Shown: positions 34,003 to 42,907, numbered from the stretch's first letter. The stretch is DNA of 64,000 nucleotides from UBA1181 sp045600225 (GCA_045600225.1 JAZRXL010000040.1:1-64000), one strand, 5' to 3'. Notes: generated by a model not told the origin, from the letters alone. Translations and numbers: made by a program.

Positions 34003-35223
34003 TTACCTATTCTGAAGTTTATCGACAAGCTTGGCACATTCAATCTCTGTGAGTCCACAATCGATCACATATTCGTGAGCAGCCTTTTGAAGATCAACAG
34101 AAGCAGGGTCAACATTGTTCCAATCAATCACCTCACCATCTTGAATTGATTTGTAGTTAGCCAGCAACCAGACCATTCTATCAACAGACAATTTACGTCT
34201 CATATCATATTCAACACTTCCTTTTTTTATTAAATAGAAGTTAGACATTGTCACCATATAGTCGTCGGCTACCTCCGTATAAGAAGCTCCAGCCAAGGCT
34301 TCAAGTAAAAGAGAAACGAATCCGCATCTATCCTTTCCCTCATTGCAGTGCACTAGGTAGGGGGCTGAATGATCAACCATAAACAAAAGACCGCGACGCA
34401 ACTTCGTCTTAAATGTCTCAGAGAAGACAGAAGCGTCAAGAGCGAGACATACCATATTGCCAGTTCTATACAATTCAGGGCAATATGTAGCAGAGAATCC
34501 ATCATACATCATATACTCCTCGATTTTCGCATCAGTATCAGACAAATCAATTTCTGTCTGAATACCAGCCATTCGAGCCAATTGATCGGCATAAACATAC
34601 CTCACGGAATTGTTTTTCAGATTGATCGGGTTACTAGATCTGTACAATACGCCCTTTGCCATGCCAGAGGTAGTGACCTCCCTGAAGTTGGCGAATTGTG
34701 CATCTGTACCATACTTATTCCTATCTGTATCATAAACAGAGTGCATAATCTTATAGAGGTCCTTGTATCCACCTTTCTTACTCAAAGTAACGACTATTGG
34801 ATCGCCCACCTTTCCTCCAATATTGTTTTGGAAATTCTCATGTAGTTTAGCGAAGCCGAAAGAGATACCTAAGGCGTTGTAATCACACAAGCACACGTCA
34901 AAAACTCCAATCTCGTTAAAGCTAGTGACAAAAGGAATATCCTTCAAGAAGATATCATCACCAATTTGCACGTTGATCAAGTCGGCATAGTCAAAACCTT
35001 TTCTTTTCATCTCATCCACCGAAAATGTCGGAATCAGCATACCATAGCTGTCAAAGTCAGACACTCTGCCTGAAATTTCAACCTTCGATAAACTATCAGA
35101 TTCTATTGTTTGTGCTTCATCCTTATCGTACTCGTCCTTAAGCTCATCTTCGCAGCTTACGAAAAACAATGAAGCCAATGAAATCAAAATCAAAAAAGGG
35201 TACTTGAAAAATTTTGTATTCAT
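34003..35223 (-). CDS. Tyrosine/phosphoinositide phosphatase family lipoprotein
   Basis: The product has 406 residues. It begins with a lipoprotein signal (FLILISLASLFFVSC) followed at once by acidic residues (CEDELKDEYDKDE), like the surface-export signal of Bacteroidota lipoproteins. The C-terminal half carries the active-site loop YLVHCNEGKDRCGFVS (HC-x5-R), with GVLYRSSNPIN and EIDLSDTDAKIEEY upstream, as in Y_phosphatase3 proteins. Residues ~45-190 form an extra N-terminal domain (VEISGRVSDFDSYGM...VTSFNEIGVFDVCLCDYNALGISFG) that may be a SAM-hydroxide adenosyltransferase C-domain-like barrel; this is tentative. The substrate could be protein phosphotyrosine or a phospholipid head group. 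Its promoter and leader are shared with genes at 62.5-62.8 kb. Confidence 0.82.
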   Translation of the reverse strand: MNTKFFKYPFLILISLASLFFVSCEDELKDEYDKDEAQTIESDSLSKVEISGRVSDFDSYGMLIPTFSVDEMKRKGFDYADLINVQIGDDIFLKDIPFVTSFNEIGVFDVCLCDYNALGISFGFAKLHENFQNNIGGKVGDPIVVTLSKKGGYKDLYKIMHSVYDTDRNKYGTDAQFANFREVTTSGMAKGVLYRSSNPINLKNNSVRYVYADQLARMAGIQTEIDLSDTDAKIEEYMMYDGFSATYCPELYRTGNMVCLALDASVFSETFKTKLRRGLLFMVDHSAPYLVHCNEGKDRCGFVSLLLEALAGASYTEVADDYMVTMSNFYLIKKGSVEYDMRRKLSVDRMVWLLANYKSIQDGEVIDWNNVDPASVDLQKAAHEYVIDCGLTEIECAKLVDKLQNR

Positions 35224-35396
35224 AATATTCAGATTTTAATTATTTGAAATCTAGTTTTTGCCATCATCGGGTGATTGTTTGTTCCCGTTGACAATGCAAA
35301 GTTAGATCAGGTTTCAGGAGCGCAACGAACAAGAAAGGAAAAAAGAACGGACAGATTGAGAACTTCATATTTTGTACATTTTTCACGAATTGTACA
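35224..35396 (-). promoter_or_regulatory. Promoter, 5' leader and paired TGTACA operator; copy of a repeated regulatory module
   Basis: The minus strand has TAACTTTG (35297-35304) with TTG 18 bases upstream (35323-35325), a good Bacteroidota promoter. The ~70-base leader (ATTGTCAACGGGAACAAAC, then CACCCGATGA, then ATTAAAATCTGAATATT before the ATG) is nearly the same as that upstream of 62748. About 90 bases before the start site are two TGTACA palindromes 18 bases apart (35373, 35391), also conserved at 62898 and 62915. Similarity runs into the first six codons (MNTKFF) shared with the 62523 gene. Confidence 0.65.
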
Positions 35397-35455
35397 TCTT
35401 TATAAATTACTGTATATAAAATAGATAAGATAAAAACCGGCAATAAAACAAAGAT

Positions 35456-35497
35456 AAAAAAAATCCTAACACATTCATTTCCGAACATGTTAGGATT
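35456..35497 (-). terminator. Rho-independent terminator of tmRNA
   Basis: AATCCTAACA (35462-35471) and TGTTAGGATT (35488-35497) form a perfect 10-bp stem. On the minus strand a run of about eight Ts follows, starting 10 bases after the tmRNA 3' end. Confidence 0.92.
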
Positions 35498-35506
35498 AAA
35501 ATTTCG

Positions 35507-35901
35507 TGGAGATGCAGGGGTTCGAACCCTGGTCCAAACGAGGAAATCATAAGCTTTCTACATGCTTATTCCTGCCTAGATTTTCGTACGATAGCAAGAC
35601 CAGGACCACCAACTACCGTCTTATCCTCTAAAATTTCATTTAGATATCGAGGCCTACCTAAACTATTCCTGAATTTTCCGCTCCTCCGTATCCGACCGCC
35701 TCAGGACTTAGCATCGGGGAGAAGTCTTGTCCAAACACCCGTGTCTGGATTAAGCCAGTAATCTACTATTATTCGATTAGGCAGCAAGAGCAAAGTTATT
35801 CTCGCCAGTTAAATTTTTGGTCTCCAAGATTATAGTGCTAGCCACCAGCGCACTGCATGCTTACTTACCACTTCTGCCCGCTGTCAAATCCAGTCATCCC
35901 C
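35507..35901 (-). ncRNA. ssrA: Transfer-messenger RNA (tmRNA)
   Basis: On the minus strand the RNA starts GGGGATGACTGGATTTGACA (35901 downwards) and ends GGGTTCGAACCCCTGCATCTCCA, so the ends pair as the tRNA-like acceptor stem (GGGGATG with CATCTCC) with a T-arm. The tag frame reads GGC GAG AAT AAC TTT GCT CTT GCT GCC TAA, i.e. GENNFALAA, close to the GE(N/T)NYALAA tags of Bacteroidales. CCA is not encoded. About 395 bases is the usual length. tmRNA with SmpB rescues stalled ribosomes and marks the incomplete protein for proteolysis. A strong terminator lies just downstream. Confidence 0.96.
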
Positions 35902-36256
35902 AAACTTGACACGTAACATGGTATCATCTAACCGCTGTCAAATGGATTGCAAATATAGCGCAAAAAGCAATTACTTTCATCTATTATTAGTTAAAAATAA
36001 ATAAAAGTTTGTTCCACTCTCTTTTATCAGCACCTTCTTGAATTCGCAACAATAGTAATATTTTGGGCAAGTATATACTTTTTGACCCCAAGGAATGAAA
36101 ATACTATCAATGATGGCTGTGTTTTTAGGGATTATGTAGAATTTATTTGTTGAATATCGTGACTTAGTAGGGTCTAATAGTATATAGACCCAAAAGAAAA
36201 GCAAGAGGATTACTAGGTTCCTCTTGCTTTCGTATTCATTTCTGTCAGTCTTGAGA
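35902..36256. promoter_or_regulatory. ssrA promoter and otherwise empty gap up to rny
   Basis: TATATTTG on the minus strand (35950-35957) is the -7 element for ssrA, giving a 5' leader of ~45 bases to be removed by RNase P. That leader contains a second copy of CCGCTGTCAAAT (35932-35943; the first, 35878-35889, is inside the tmRNA 5' end). The rest holds the rny terminator at 36192-36229 and a 75-codon TTG-start frame on the minus strand that begins within that terminator and is not believed. Nothing else is seen. Confidence 0.55.
36192..36229 (-). terminator. Rho-independent terminator of rny
   Basis: AAGCAAGAGG (36199-36208), an 11-base loop and CCTCTTGCTT (36220-36229) form a perfect 10-bp stem. 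On the minus strand TTCTTTT follows. It lies about 28 bases after the rny stop. Confidence 0.9.
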
Positions 36257-37786
36257 TTACTTAGCGAAACTTACCGCTCTTGTCTCACGAATAACTGTGA
36301 TCTTCACTTGTCCTGGGTAAGTCATCTCATCTTGAATCTTCTTAGCGATGTCATATGACAATGTTTCTATCTCCTTGTCATCAATCTTATCAGCACCAAC
36401 AATCACACGAAGCTCACGACCTGCTTGAATAGCATATGTCTTCACAACTCCCGGATATGAAAGAGCCAACTTCTCCAAGTCATTCAAACGCTTGATGTAA
36501 GCCTCAACGATTTCGCGACGAGCACCTGGGCGAGCACCTGAGATAGCATCACAAGCTTGCACGATAGGAGACAATAGGCTATCCATTTCGATTTCATCGT
36601 GGTGTGCACCAATAGCATTGCAGATTTCAGGTTTCTCCTTATACTTCTCTGCCAACTTCATACCTAAAATTGCGTGTGGCAATTCTGGCTCATCATCAGG
36701 CACCTTACCAATATCGTGTAACAAACCTGCACGTTTAGCCTTCTTTGCATTCAAGCCCAACTCAGTTGCCATGATAGCACAAAGGTTAGCCGTTTCACGA
36801 GCATGTTGCAATAGGTTTTGTCCGTATGAAGAACGATACTTCATCTTTCCGATCAAACGAATCAAATCCGGATGCAAACCATGGATACCCAAATCGATAG
36901 TAGTACGCTTACCTGTTTCAACGATCTCTTCCTCCACTTGCTTCTTCACCTTAGCAACCACCTCCTCGATACGGGCAGGGTGGATACGACCATCTGTCAC
37001 CAATTGGTGAAGTGCCAAACGAGCCACCTCGCGACGAACAGGATCAAAAGCAGAAAGCACGATAGCTTCTGGAGTATCATCTACGATAATCTCAACACCA
37101 GTTGCTGCTTCCAAGGCACGAATGTTACGGCCTTCACGACCAATAATTCTACCCTTTATCTCGTCAGAATCGATATTAAATACAGTTACAGAGTTCTCGA
37201 TAGCCGCCTCTGTTGCTACACGTTGAATAGTTTGAACAACAATACGCTTTGCCTCTTTGTTTGCGGACATCTTGGCCTCTTCCATGATTTCATTCACATA
37301 AGACATAGCGTCAGTCTTTGCCTCCTCTTTCAAAGATTCGATCAAACTAGCTTTTGCCTCTTGAGCAGACAAACCAGAGATAGTTTCCAAACGCTCATTA
37401 GCCATTCGGTTCAACTTCTCCAACTCCATTTTTCTGGAATTTACAATGTCTAATTGGTTGTTGAGGTTTTCCTTTACACTCTCATTCTCAGCTCTACCCC
37501 TTTGCACCTCTGATTGCATCTGATTAAGTTGCATCTCACGTTGCTTCAACTTAGACTCGAACTGCTGCATCTTCGCATTACGTTGATTACACTGAGCCTC
37601 ATACTCATTCTTCAACGTTAAATATTTCTCCTTCACCTCCAGCATCTTCTTGTCTCGCTGGTTTTGCGCCTCTGCCTCAGCCTCCTTAAGGATATTGGCA
37701 GTACGGGACTTGAGCATGGTGTTCATCACCAACCAAGTAACTAATCCGCCCACCACGAAGGCTGCTATAACTAGTAAGATATTCAT
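36257..37786 (-). CDS. rny: Ribonuclease Y
   Basis: The 509-residue enzyme has the full RNase Y layout: an N-terminal membrane helix (ILLVIAAFVVGGLVTWLVM), a long coiled coil (~30-200), a KH domain (GRIIGREGRNIRALEAATGVE) and an HD domain with GLLHDIGKVPDDEPELPHA and AIGAHHDE. It is an endoribonuclease that begins mRNA decay at the inner membrane, functionally like RNase E. The stop is followed by a strong terminator; upstream, a terminator-like hairpin separates it from zapA, so it may have its own promoter or be fed by read-through. Confidence 0.95.
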   Translation of the reverse strand: MNILLVIAAFVVGGLVTWLVMNTMLKSRTANILKEAEAEAQNQRDKKMLEVKEKYLTLKNEYEAQCNQRNAKMQQFESKLKQREMQLNQMQSEVQRGRAENESVKENLNNQLDIVNSRKMELEKLNRMANERLETISGLSAQEAKASLIESLKEEAKTDAMSYVNEIMEEAKMSANKEAKRIVVQTIQRVATEAAIENSVTVFNIDSDEIKGRIIGREGRNIRALEAATGVEIIVDDTPEAIVLSAFDPVRREVARLALHQLVTDGRIHPARIEEVVAKVKKQVEEEIVETGKRTTIDLGIHGLHPDLIRLIGKMKYRSSYGQNLLQHARETANLCAIMATELGLNAKKAKRAGLLHDIGKVPDDEPELPHAILGMKLAEKYKEKPEICNAIGAHHDEIEMDSLLSPIVQACDAISGARPGARREIVEAYIKRLNDLEKLALSYPGVVKTYAIQAGRELRVIVGADKIDDKEIETLSYDIAKKIQDEMTYPGQVKITVIRETRAVSFAK

Positions 37787-37808
37787 AAAATATAAAAAAT
37801 TAATATAT

Positions 37809-37853
37809 AAAAAAACGCTCCCCTCCTCCGAGCCATACGGAGAAAGATCGCGG
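37809..37853 (-). terminator. Terminator-like hairpin between zapA and rny
   Basis: CTCCG (37826-37830) pairs with CGGAG (37838-37842), flanked by GC-rich sequence (CGCGATC on one side, GGGGAGCG on the other) that can extend the structure; on the minus strand seven Ts follow. It could end the zapA transcript or attenuate read-through into rny. The 100-base gap is too short for 6S RNA. Confidence 0.55.
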
Positions 37854-37886
37854 AAATTACATGTAAAAAAATTGTAGGAAAAACAA

Positions 37887-38195
37887 CTAATTCAAAGCTT
37901 CGTCAACATCCTTTTCCAGTTGTTCCAAACTCTTCATTAGTTCTGTATCTGTAGCTTCTTTCTTTTTTAGTCTTACACCAAAATCCAAAGCCACAAGTTT
38001 TAGATAGGTTTCAATTTTAAAATCGTTGTTTGCTGAAGAAAATCGTTTTGTGTATTCCTGATACGTTTTCTCTATTAATTTAACAGCCTGTCTAAAATAT
38101 TCCTCATCCGATCTCCTTACTGGAAATTTAAACTCAGATCCGAGCACCTTAACGGTTATGGTGAATACTTCATCAGGGTTCGGCATATTACTCAT
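37887..38195 (-). CDS. zapA: Cell division protein ZapA
   Basis: At 102 residues this is a typical short ZapA: an N-terminal beta segment (TITVKVLGSEFKFPVRRSDEEYFRQA) and a C-terminal coiled coil (EKTYQEYTKRFSS...MKSLEQLEKDVDEAL). ZapA binds FtsZ and bundles protofilaments at the division ring. Its start overlaps the stop of the upstream coiled-coil gene by 8 bases, so the two are translationally coupled. Confidence 0.85.
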   Translation of the reverse strand: MSNMPNPDEVFTITVKVLGSEFKFPVRRSDEEYFRQAVKLIEKTYQEYTKRFSSANNDFKIETYLKLVALDFGVRLKKKEATDTELMKSLEQLEKDVDEALN

Positions 38196-38487
38196 TTAAA
38201 AGTGAAATACATTTTTCTACTTCCCGCTCCAATTTCAACATACGATTGCGCAACCGCTTAGCCTCCTCTTCTGTCACCTGAGACGCTTTCACGCATGCAA
38301 GACTCTCCAATCTCTTGCGGCAATTTTCCAATTCACTTTGATTTTCAGAAAGTTGCTGTTTCAAAGACTCTATTTTCTTCGATAATGCAGCATTTTCCAA
38401 CTTCAAGCCATTACACACCACAATAAGTCTGTGTACCTTAGCCTCAACTTTCTTTTCCAAACTTTCTGTACTCTCCGAAGTGGCCAT
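38188..38487 (-). CDS. Small coiled-coil protein upstream of zapA
   Basis: The 99-residue product is almost wholly a coiled coil with leucine and charged heptads (LKLENAALSKKIESLKQQLS, ENCRKRLESLACV, EEAKRLRNRMLKLEREVEKC). There is no signal peptide or membrane segment. It overlaps zapA and so may be a ZapB-like or other divisome partner, an inference from position. A TATTTTTG element at 38505-38512 on the minus strand is the likely -7 promoter. Confidence 0.75.
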   Translation of the reverse strand: MATSESTESLEKKVEAKVHRLIVVCNGLKLENAALSKKIESLKQQLSENQSELENCRKRLESLACVKASQVTEEEAKRLRNRMLKLEREVEKCISLLNE

Positions 38488-38599
38488 ATTGTCGAAATTC
38501 TATGCAAAAATAGCAATCTACATTGAATAAAAAAAGATTTTTTGCAAAAATAAAATCAAAATAGAATGTCATTTAAGAGTGGTCCCACTCATTTTTTTT

Positions 38600-38607
38600 A
38601 TCTTTGT
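38600..38607 (+). promoter_or_regulatory. -7 element for the heterodimeric ABC exporter operon
   Basis: TATCTTTG (TAnnTTTG) lies 21 bases before the TTG proposed as start of the first ABC gene. Just upstream, GAGTG-GTCC-CACTC (38577-38590) is a short inverted repeat next to a T tract and could be an operator. The element sits inside the longer ORF beginning at 38566, which argues that the true start is downstream. Confidence 0.5.
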
Positions 38608-38628
38608 GAGGCTAAACAAGAGTATTCA

Positions 38629-40368
38629 TTGAAACGATCAACAAAAAACATACTTAATTGTTTAAAGCCCAACCTAAAATGGGCCATACTCTCCCCCATT
38701 CTCGTTGGAATGGAGGTTTGTGCCGAATTGGCTCAACCCTACCTAATGTCTGAAATCGTCAACCAAGGCGTACTTGGACAACATGCCGAAATCATACTGC
38801 CTCTCGGTCTAAGGATGCTGCTCATCACCTTTATCGGAATGATCGGCGGAGTCCTCTCCATTTTTGCCGCGGGACATGTTGCTTATAGTTTCGGGGCGGA
38901 TATGCGCCAAACCTTATTCGGTCGAATCACACAATTCTCTTTTCGTAGGATCGACCAACTGCAAACAGGATCTCTCATCACCCGCATAACAAGTGATGTT
39001 CACAAAGTGCAGAGTGTAATTCAATCGTCCATGCGACTACTTTTCCGATCCCCCTTCTTGTTTGTCGGATCGGTCGTAATGGTGCTAACCATTAGCAAAC
39101 AACTATCTACAGTTCTGCTAATCACGCTCCCCATTCTTCTCATAAGCGTAACATTGGTCGTGAGAAGCGCATACCCCATCTTTAAAAAGATCCAAGAGAA
39201 GATCGACCGACTCAACACCGTGGTGCAAGAATCCATCGCTGGTATTCGCGTAGTGAAAGCCTACACACAGGAGGAGAAAGAGCAAAAGAGATTTCAAGAG
39301 GCCAACGACAACCTTATCGAGCACAACCTTCAAATCAGCAAACTTATCGTTGTCTTGGGTCCTATAATGTCTCTCATTCTCAATATAGGAATCGCCTTTG
39401 TCGTCTATATTGGAGCAAAGTTGATCGATAAAGGTTCATCTGTCAATGTGGGAGAGATAATGGCAGTCACCAACTACCTAACCCAAATACTAATGTCCTT
39501 AATGATGGCTCAAAGAATCATACTGTCGATTACCGAGGCCCAAGCCTCCATGGGCCGCATCAGCGAGGTTCTTGACACCGAATGCAGAGCTGACATGACC
39601 CGCATTTCCCCAAAAGACACAAACGCCAAGGAAGGAAAAATCCGTTTCGAGAATGTTTATTTTAGATATAACGAACCCGTGGAGAACGCCAAGGACAATT
39701 ATGTACTAAAAGGAATTAGTTTTTCAGTCGACACAAGAGAAACAATAGGCATTATCGGAGGAACTGGATCAGGAAAGAGTTCCTTAGCTCAGCTAATACT
39801 TAGGTGCTACACAACCAATCAAGGACACATATACATCAACGACAAAGAGATCAACAACTACAATTCAGAAGATCTCCATCATTTGGTTGGATTGGCCATG
39901 CAAAACATCCAACTCTTCTCTGGCACCATAGCCGAGAACCTTCGTTGGGGAAAGTCTAACGCCTCGGTAGAAGAGATAAAAGAGGCTTGCAAGAAAGCTC
40001 AGATTGATGACTTCATAAACAGTTTGGAGAAGGGATACGATTACGAAATCAAACAGGGAGGCGTCAACCTGTCCGGCGGACAAAAGCAACGAATCTCCCT
40101 CGCGCGTACACTTATCGGAGCGCCTGCCATTTTAGTTTTGGACGATTGTCTCAACGCTGTCGATCTAAAAACAGAAGCGGCTCTCAACAAAGCTTTGAAA
40201 GAGATGGAGTGTACAAAAATCATCATCTCTCAACGAGTCAGTACTATTAAAGACGCAGACCGGATCTTACTTCTAGAAGACGGTGTCATTATCGGAGAGG
40301 GAACCCATCAACAACTGATGGAAAGCAATAGTGTTTACCAAGAGATTTGTCGTTCTCAACTAGAATAG
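38629..40368 (+). CDS. Heterodimeric ABC exporter subunit with degenerate ATP site
   Basis: The proposed TTG start at 38629 gives 579 residues (LKRSTKNILNCLKPNLKWA...); the frame is open from an ATG at 38566, but a promoter element lies between. Six membrane segments precede a nucleotide-binding domain with Walker A GGTGSGKSS and a good signature LSGGQKQRISLA. Two catalytic positions are changed: Walker B reads ILVLDDCLNAVD (Asp for the catalytic Glu) and the H-loop reads IISQRVSTI (Gln for His). This is the pattern of the degenerate-site partner in heterodimeric exporters such as TM287/288 or LmrCD. The partner is encoded 2 bases downstream. The substrate is unknown; drugs, lipids or peptides are possible. 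Confidence 0.85.
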   Translation: MKRSTKNILNCLKPNLKWAILSPILVGMEVCAELAQPYLMSEIVNQGVLGQHAEIILPLGLRMLLITFIGMIGGVLSIFAAGHVAYSFGADMRQTLFGRITQFSFRRIDQLQTGSLITRITSDVHKVQSVIQSSMRLLFRSPFLFVGSVVMVLTISKQLSTVLLITLPILLISVTLVVRSAYPIFKKIQEKIDRLNTVVQESIAGIRVVKAYTQEEKEQKRFQEANDNLIEHNLQISKLIVVLGPIMSLILNIGIAFVVYIGAKLIDKGSSVNVGEIMAVTNYLTQILMSLMMAQRIILSITEAQASMGRISEVLDTECRADMTRISPKDTNAKEGKIRFENVYFRYNEPVENAKDNYVLKGISFSVDTRETIGIIGGTGSGKSSLAQLILRCYTTNQGHIYINDKEINNYNSEDLHHLVGLAMQNIQLFSGTIAENLRWGKSNASVEEIKEACKKAQIDDFINSLEKGYDYEIKQGGVNLSGGQKQRISLARTLIGAPAILVLDDCLNAVDLKTEAALNKALKEMECTKIIISQRVSTIKDADRILLLEDGVIIGEGTHQQLMESNSVYQEICRSQLE

Positions 40369-40370
40369 CG

Positions 40371-42194
40371 ATGAGCAAGGGACTTACAGCAAACGCAGGG
40401 CAAAAGAGAATGGTTGCCATGGGCAGCACCGCAGAGAAAGCCAAAGACATTCGCGGTACTGTTGTTCGTCTGTTGTCCTATTGGAAAGATCACAGAGTTC
40501 TTCTTATCACAGTCTCTCTCCTATCCATTGTCGGAGTGGGATGTTCTCTACTAGGTCCGTACATTTTAGGATTAGCGATCGACCAATGCATCTCCGACGC
40601 ACTCTCTATCGACAATCATATAAATTTTGGAGAACTCACAAAAATGTTAGGTTTATTCCTCGGTATACACCTATTCTCTGCCTTCTGCACCTGGTTTCAA
40701 GAATACGGCATGATGTACGCCACCCAAAAGATTGTGAAAAGACTGAGAGAAGAGTTAATTCAAAAGCTACAAACGCTTAGTTTGCGCTTCTACGACAACA
40801 ATTTGAGAGGTAACCTGATGAGCTACTTCACAAACGACATAGACCTCATCAAAGAGGCGATGGGTGCATCCCTCATTCAACTAATCACCAGCGTTTTATC
40901 TCTGATTGGCACCATCATTATCATGGCAAGACTCAGTCCGATTCTAATGGTAGTAACCTGTCTTACTGTTCCGTTAACCATCTTGTTGAGCAAGTTTGTG
41001 ATGAAACGGACAAGAAAGCACTTCACTCAACAGCAGATTGCCTTAGGAAACCTAAATGGCATGGTGGAAGAATCTGTCAGTGGAATGAAAGTAATCCAAA
41101 CCTTCGGACAAGAGGAAGATCAGAAGAAAAAGTTTAAAGAACTGAACGTTCAAGTGAGAGAGACTGGCGTTCGTGCACAAATATACAGTGGAATTCTAAT
41201 GCCGTTAATGAGAGTATTGGATAACTGCAGTTACATCCTTGTAACCATCGCAGGAGGAATCTTAGCAACCAAAGGATCCATATCCGTCGGTACCATACAA
41301 TCCTTCCTCCTTTACACTAAAAACTTTCAAAGGCCAATCAATGCCATTGCGACCCAGCTCAACTCCATCCAATCGGCTATTGCGGGTGCAGAAAGGATCT
41401 TTCATTTATTAGACGAAAATCCCGAGATAACCGATTCCGAGAATGCCATCCAACTCGAAAACATTCAGGGAGAAATCGAGTTTGAAAATGTTCATTTTGC
41501 GTACAACCTAGAGAAACCAGTACTGAAAGGGATCTCATTCACAGTCAAACCGAACGAAATGGTGGCCATTGTAGGGACAACCGGTGCTGGGAAAACAACC
41601 ATCATCAACCTTCTCACTCGATTCTACGACGCAAAAGAGGGATCAATCAGAATCGATGGCATCGACATTCAAAAGGTATCCCAAAGAAGTCTAAGACAAA
41701 ACATAGGCATTGTGCTTCAAGACCCGTACCTCTTCTCCGAAAGCATTCGTTACAACATCGGTTACGGGAAAGAAACATATGATGAACAAGAGATTATTCA
41801 GGCTGCACAATCGTCCAACTGCGAAAGTTTCATTTCAAAGTTGCCAATGCAATACGAACAACCTATCACAGAGCAAGGTGGTGGCATCAGTCATGGGCAA
41901 AAGCAACTACTTACCATTGCAAGAGCCATACTCTCACAAGCACCCATTCTGGTATTAGACGAAGCCACCAGTAACATCGACACCAGAACGGAAATCCTTA
42001 TCCAACAAGCCATCCAAAGGTTATCCGTAGGGAAAACGTGCATCGTAATTGCTCATAGACTAAGCACCATCAAGAACGCAGATAAAATCATCGTAATAGA
42101 CGATGGTAAAATTGTAGAGAGTGGCAAGCACCAAGAGTTATTAGACAAAGGAGGAGTATACCATCAAATCTACCATAGTCAATTTGCCTCATAA
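40371..42194 (+). CDS. Heterodimeric ABC exporter subunit with catalytic ATP site
   Basis: From the ATG at 40371, just after the previous stop, the protein has 607 residues; an ATG at 40347 overlapping the partner gene is less likely. Membrane domain (~45-330) and ATPase follow. Walker A is GTTGAGKTT, Walker B ILVLDEATSNID with the catalytic Glu, and the H-loop IVIAHRLSTI is intact, but the signature is altered to ISHGQKQLLT. Thus the working site combines this protein's Walker motifs with the partner's LSGGQ, the expected complementarity. It is cotranscribed with the degenerate subunit and the 234-residue gene that follows 3 bases later. Confidence 0.88.
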   Translation: MSKGLTANAGQKRMVAMGSTAEKAKDIRGTVVRLLSYWKDHRVLLITVSLLSIVGVGCSLLGPYILGLAIDQCISDALSIDNHINFGELTKMLGLFLGIHLFSAFCTWFQEYGMMYATQKIVKRLREELIQKLQTLSLRFYDNNLRGNLMSYFTNDIDLIKEAMGASLIQLITSVLSLIGTIIIMARLSPILMVVTCLTVPLTILLSKFVMKRTRKHFTQQQIALGNLNGMVEESVSGMKVIQTFGQEEDQKKKFKELNVQVRETGVRAQIYSGILMPLMRVLDNCSYILVTIAGGILATKGSISVGTIQSFLLYTKNFQRPINAIATQLNSIQSAIAGAERIFHLLDENPEITDSENAIQLENIQGEIEFENVHFAYNLEKPVLKGISFTVKPNEMVAIVGTTGAGKTTIINLLTRFYDAKEGSIRIDGIDIQKVSQRSLRQNIGIVLQDPYLFSESIRYNIGYGKETYDEQEIIQAAQSSNCESFISKLPMQYEQPITEQGGGISHGQKQLLTIARAILSQAPILVLDEATSNIDTRTEILIQQAIQRLSVGKTCIVIAHRLSTIKNADKIIVIDDGKIVESGKHQELLDKGGVYHQIYHSQFAS

Positions 42195-42197
42195 GAG

Positions 42198-42902
42198 ATG
42201 AAGACAAAAAGCAGATTAGCCATAGTGGATGCTCGCTGTCATCCCGGAATAATCGAGAGATTGCAAGATTATGCAGAGATCGTTTTCCCTTTCCGAAGTT
42301 CAGGCATCACTTACGAGTCTATCTCTTGTCATCCCGACATCTTTTTATACCAAGACGCAACACATCTAATCGTTGCTCCCAATGCTCCAAAAGAACTTTT
42401 CCTAGCTCTAGAGGAAAGCAAGATTGAATACGAGAAAGGGGAATCTGGAATAGGTTCGGAATTAAGCAATTCATGTTTCTACAATTGCGTATCTACACAA
42501 GAGAACTTTTTCCATAGAGAAGGTTATTCGGACACATCCGTATTAAAGGCGAACGAAAGGAAAAAATTTGTGCCACTTCCTCAATCCTACACACGCTGCT
42601 CTATGCTCCCATTAAGCAAGGATTCATTTATCACATCCGATCAGGGCATACACAAAACATTGCAGCAACATGGTTTTAACAGTTTCTGCTTTTCACCCGA
42701 GGAAATAACCATTAAAGTGCACAGAAACGGTTTTTTAGGTGGAACCTGTGGCTTATTGGGGAAGCAGATATTCTTTTTAGGCAATCCGTTACTTCACAAA
42801 GATGGGAAAGATCTTTATGAATTTATCGAAAATTCCGGGTTTGAAATCATAACATTGCACGATCAGAAACTATACGACGGAGGTGGCGTTTTCTTCTTAT
42901 AA
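42198..42902 (+). CDS. Uncharacterised protein, DUF6873-like (possible amidinotransferase-fold)
   Basis: The 234-residue cytoplasmic protein begins SRLAIVDARCHPGIIERLQDY and has the spaced motifs SCHPDIFLYQDATHLIVAPNAP, ITSDQGIHKTLQQHGF, GFLGGTCGLLGKQIFFLGN and the C-terminal LYDGGGVFFL. The combination of an early DAR, a HPDIF motif and a closing DGGG resembles the DUF6873 family, which has been placed near guanidino-group-modifying enzymes. No function is established. It starts 3 bases after the ABC exporter subunit, so it may act on or with the exported compound. Confidence 0.65.
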   Translation: MKTKSRLAIVDARCHPGIIERLQDYAEIVFPFRSSGITYESISCHPDIFLYQDATHLIVAPNAPKELFLALEESKIEYEKGESGIGSELSNSCFYNCVSTQENFFHREGYSDTSVLKANERKKFVPLPQSYTRCSMLPLSKDSFITSDQGIHKTLQQHGFNSFCFSPEEITIKVHRNGFLGGTCGLLGKQIFFLGNPLLHKDGKDLYEFIENSGFEIITLHDQKLYDGGGVFFL

Positions 42903-42907
42903 AGAAA

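Noticed and set aside
35977..36204. 75-codon minus-strand gene between ssrA and rny
   Set aside because: It starts with TTG inside the rny terminator stem, has no recognisable domain and has odd composition.
37787..37886. 6S RNA next to zapA, as in enterobacteria
   Set aside because: The gap is only 100 bases and folds as a short terminator-like hairpin.
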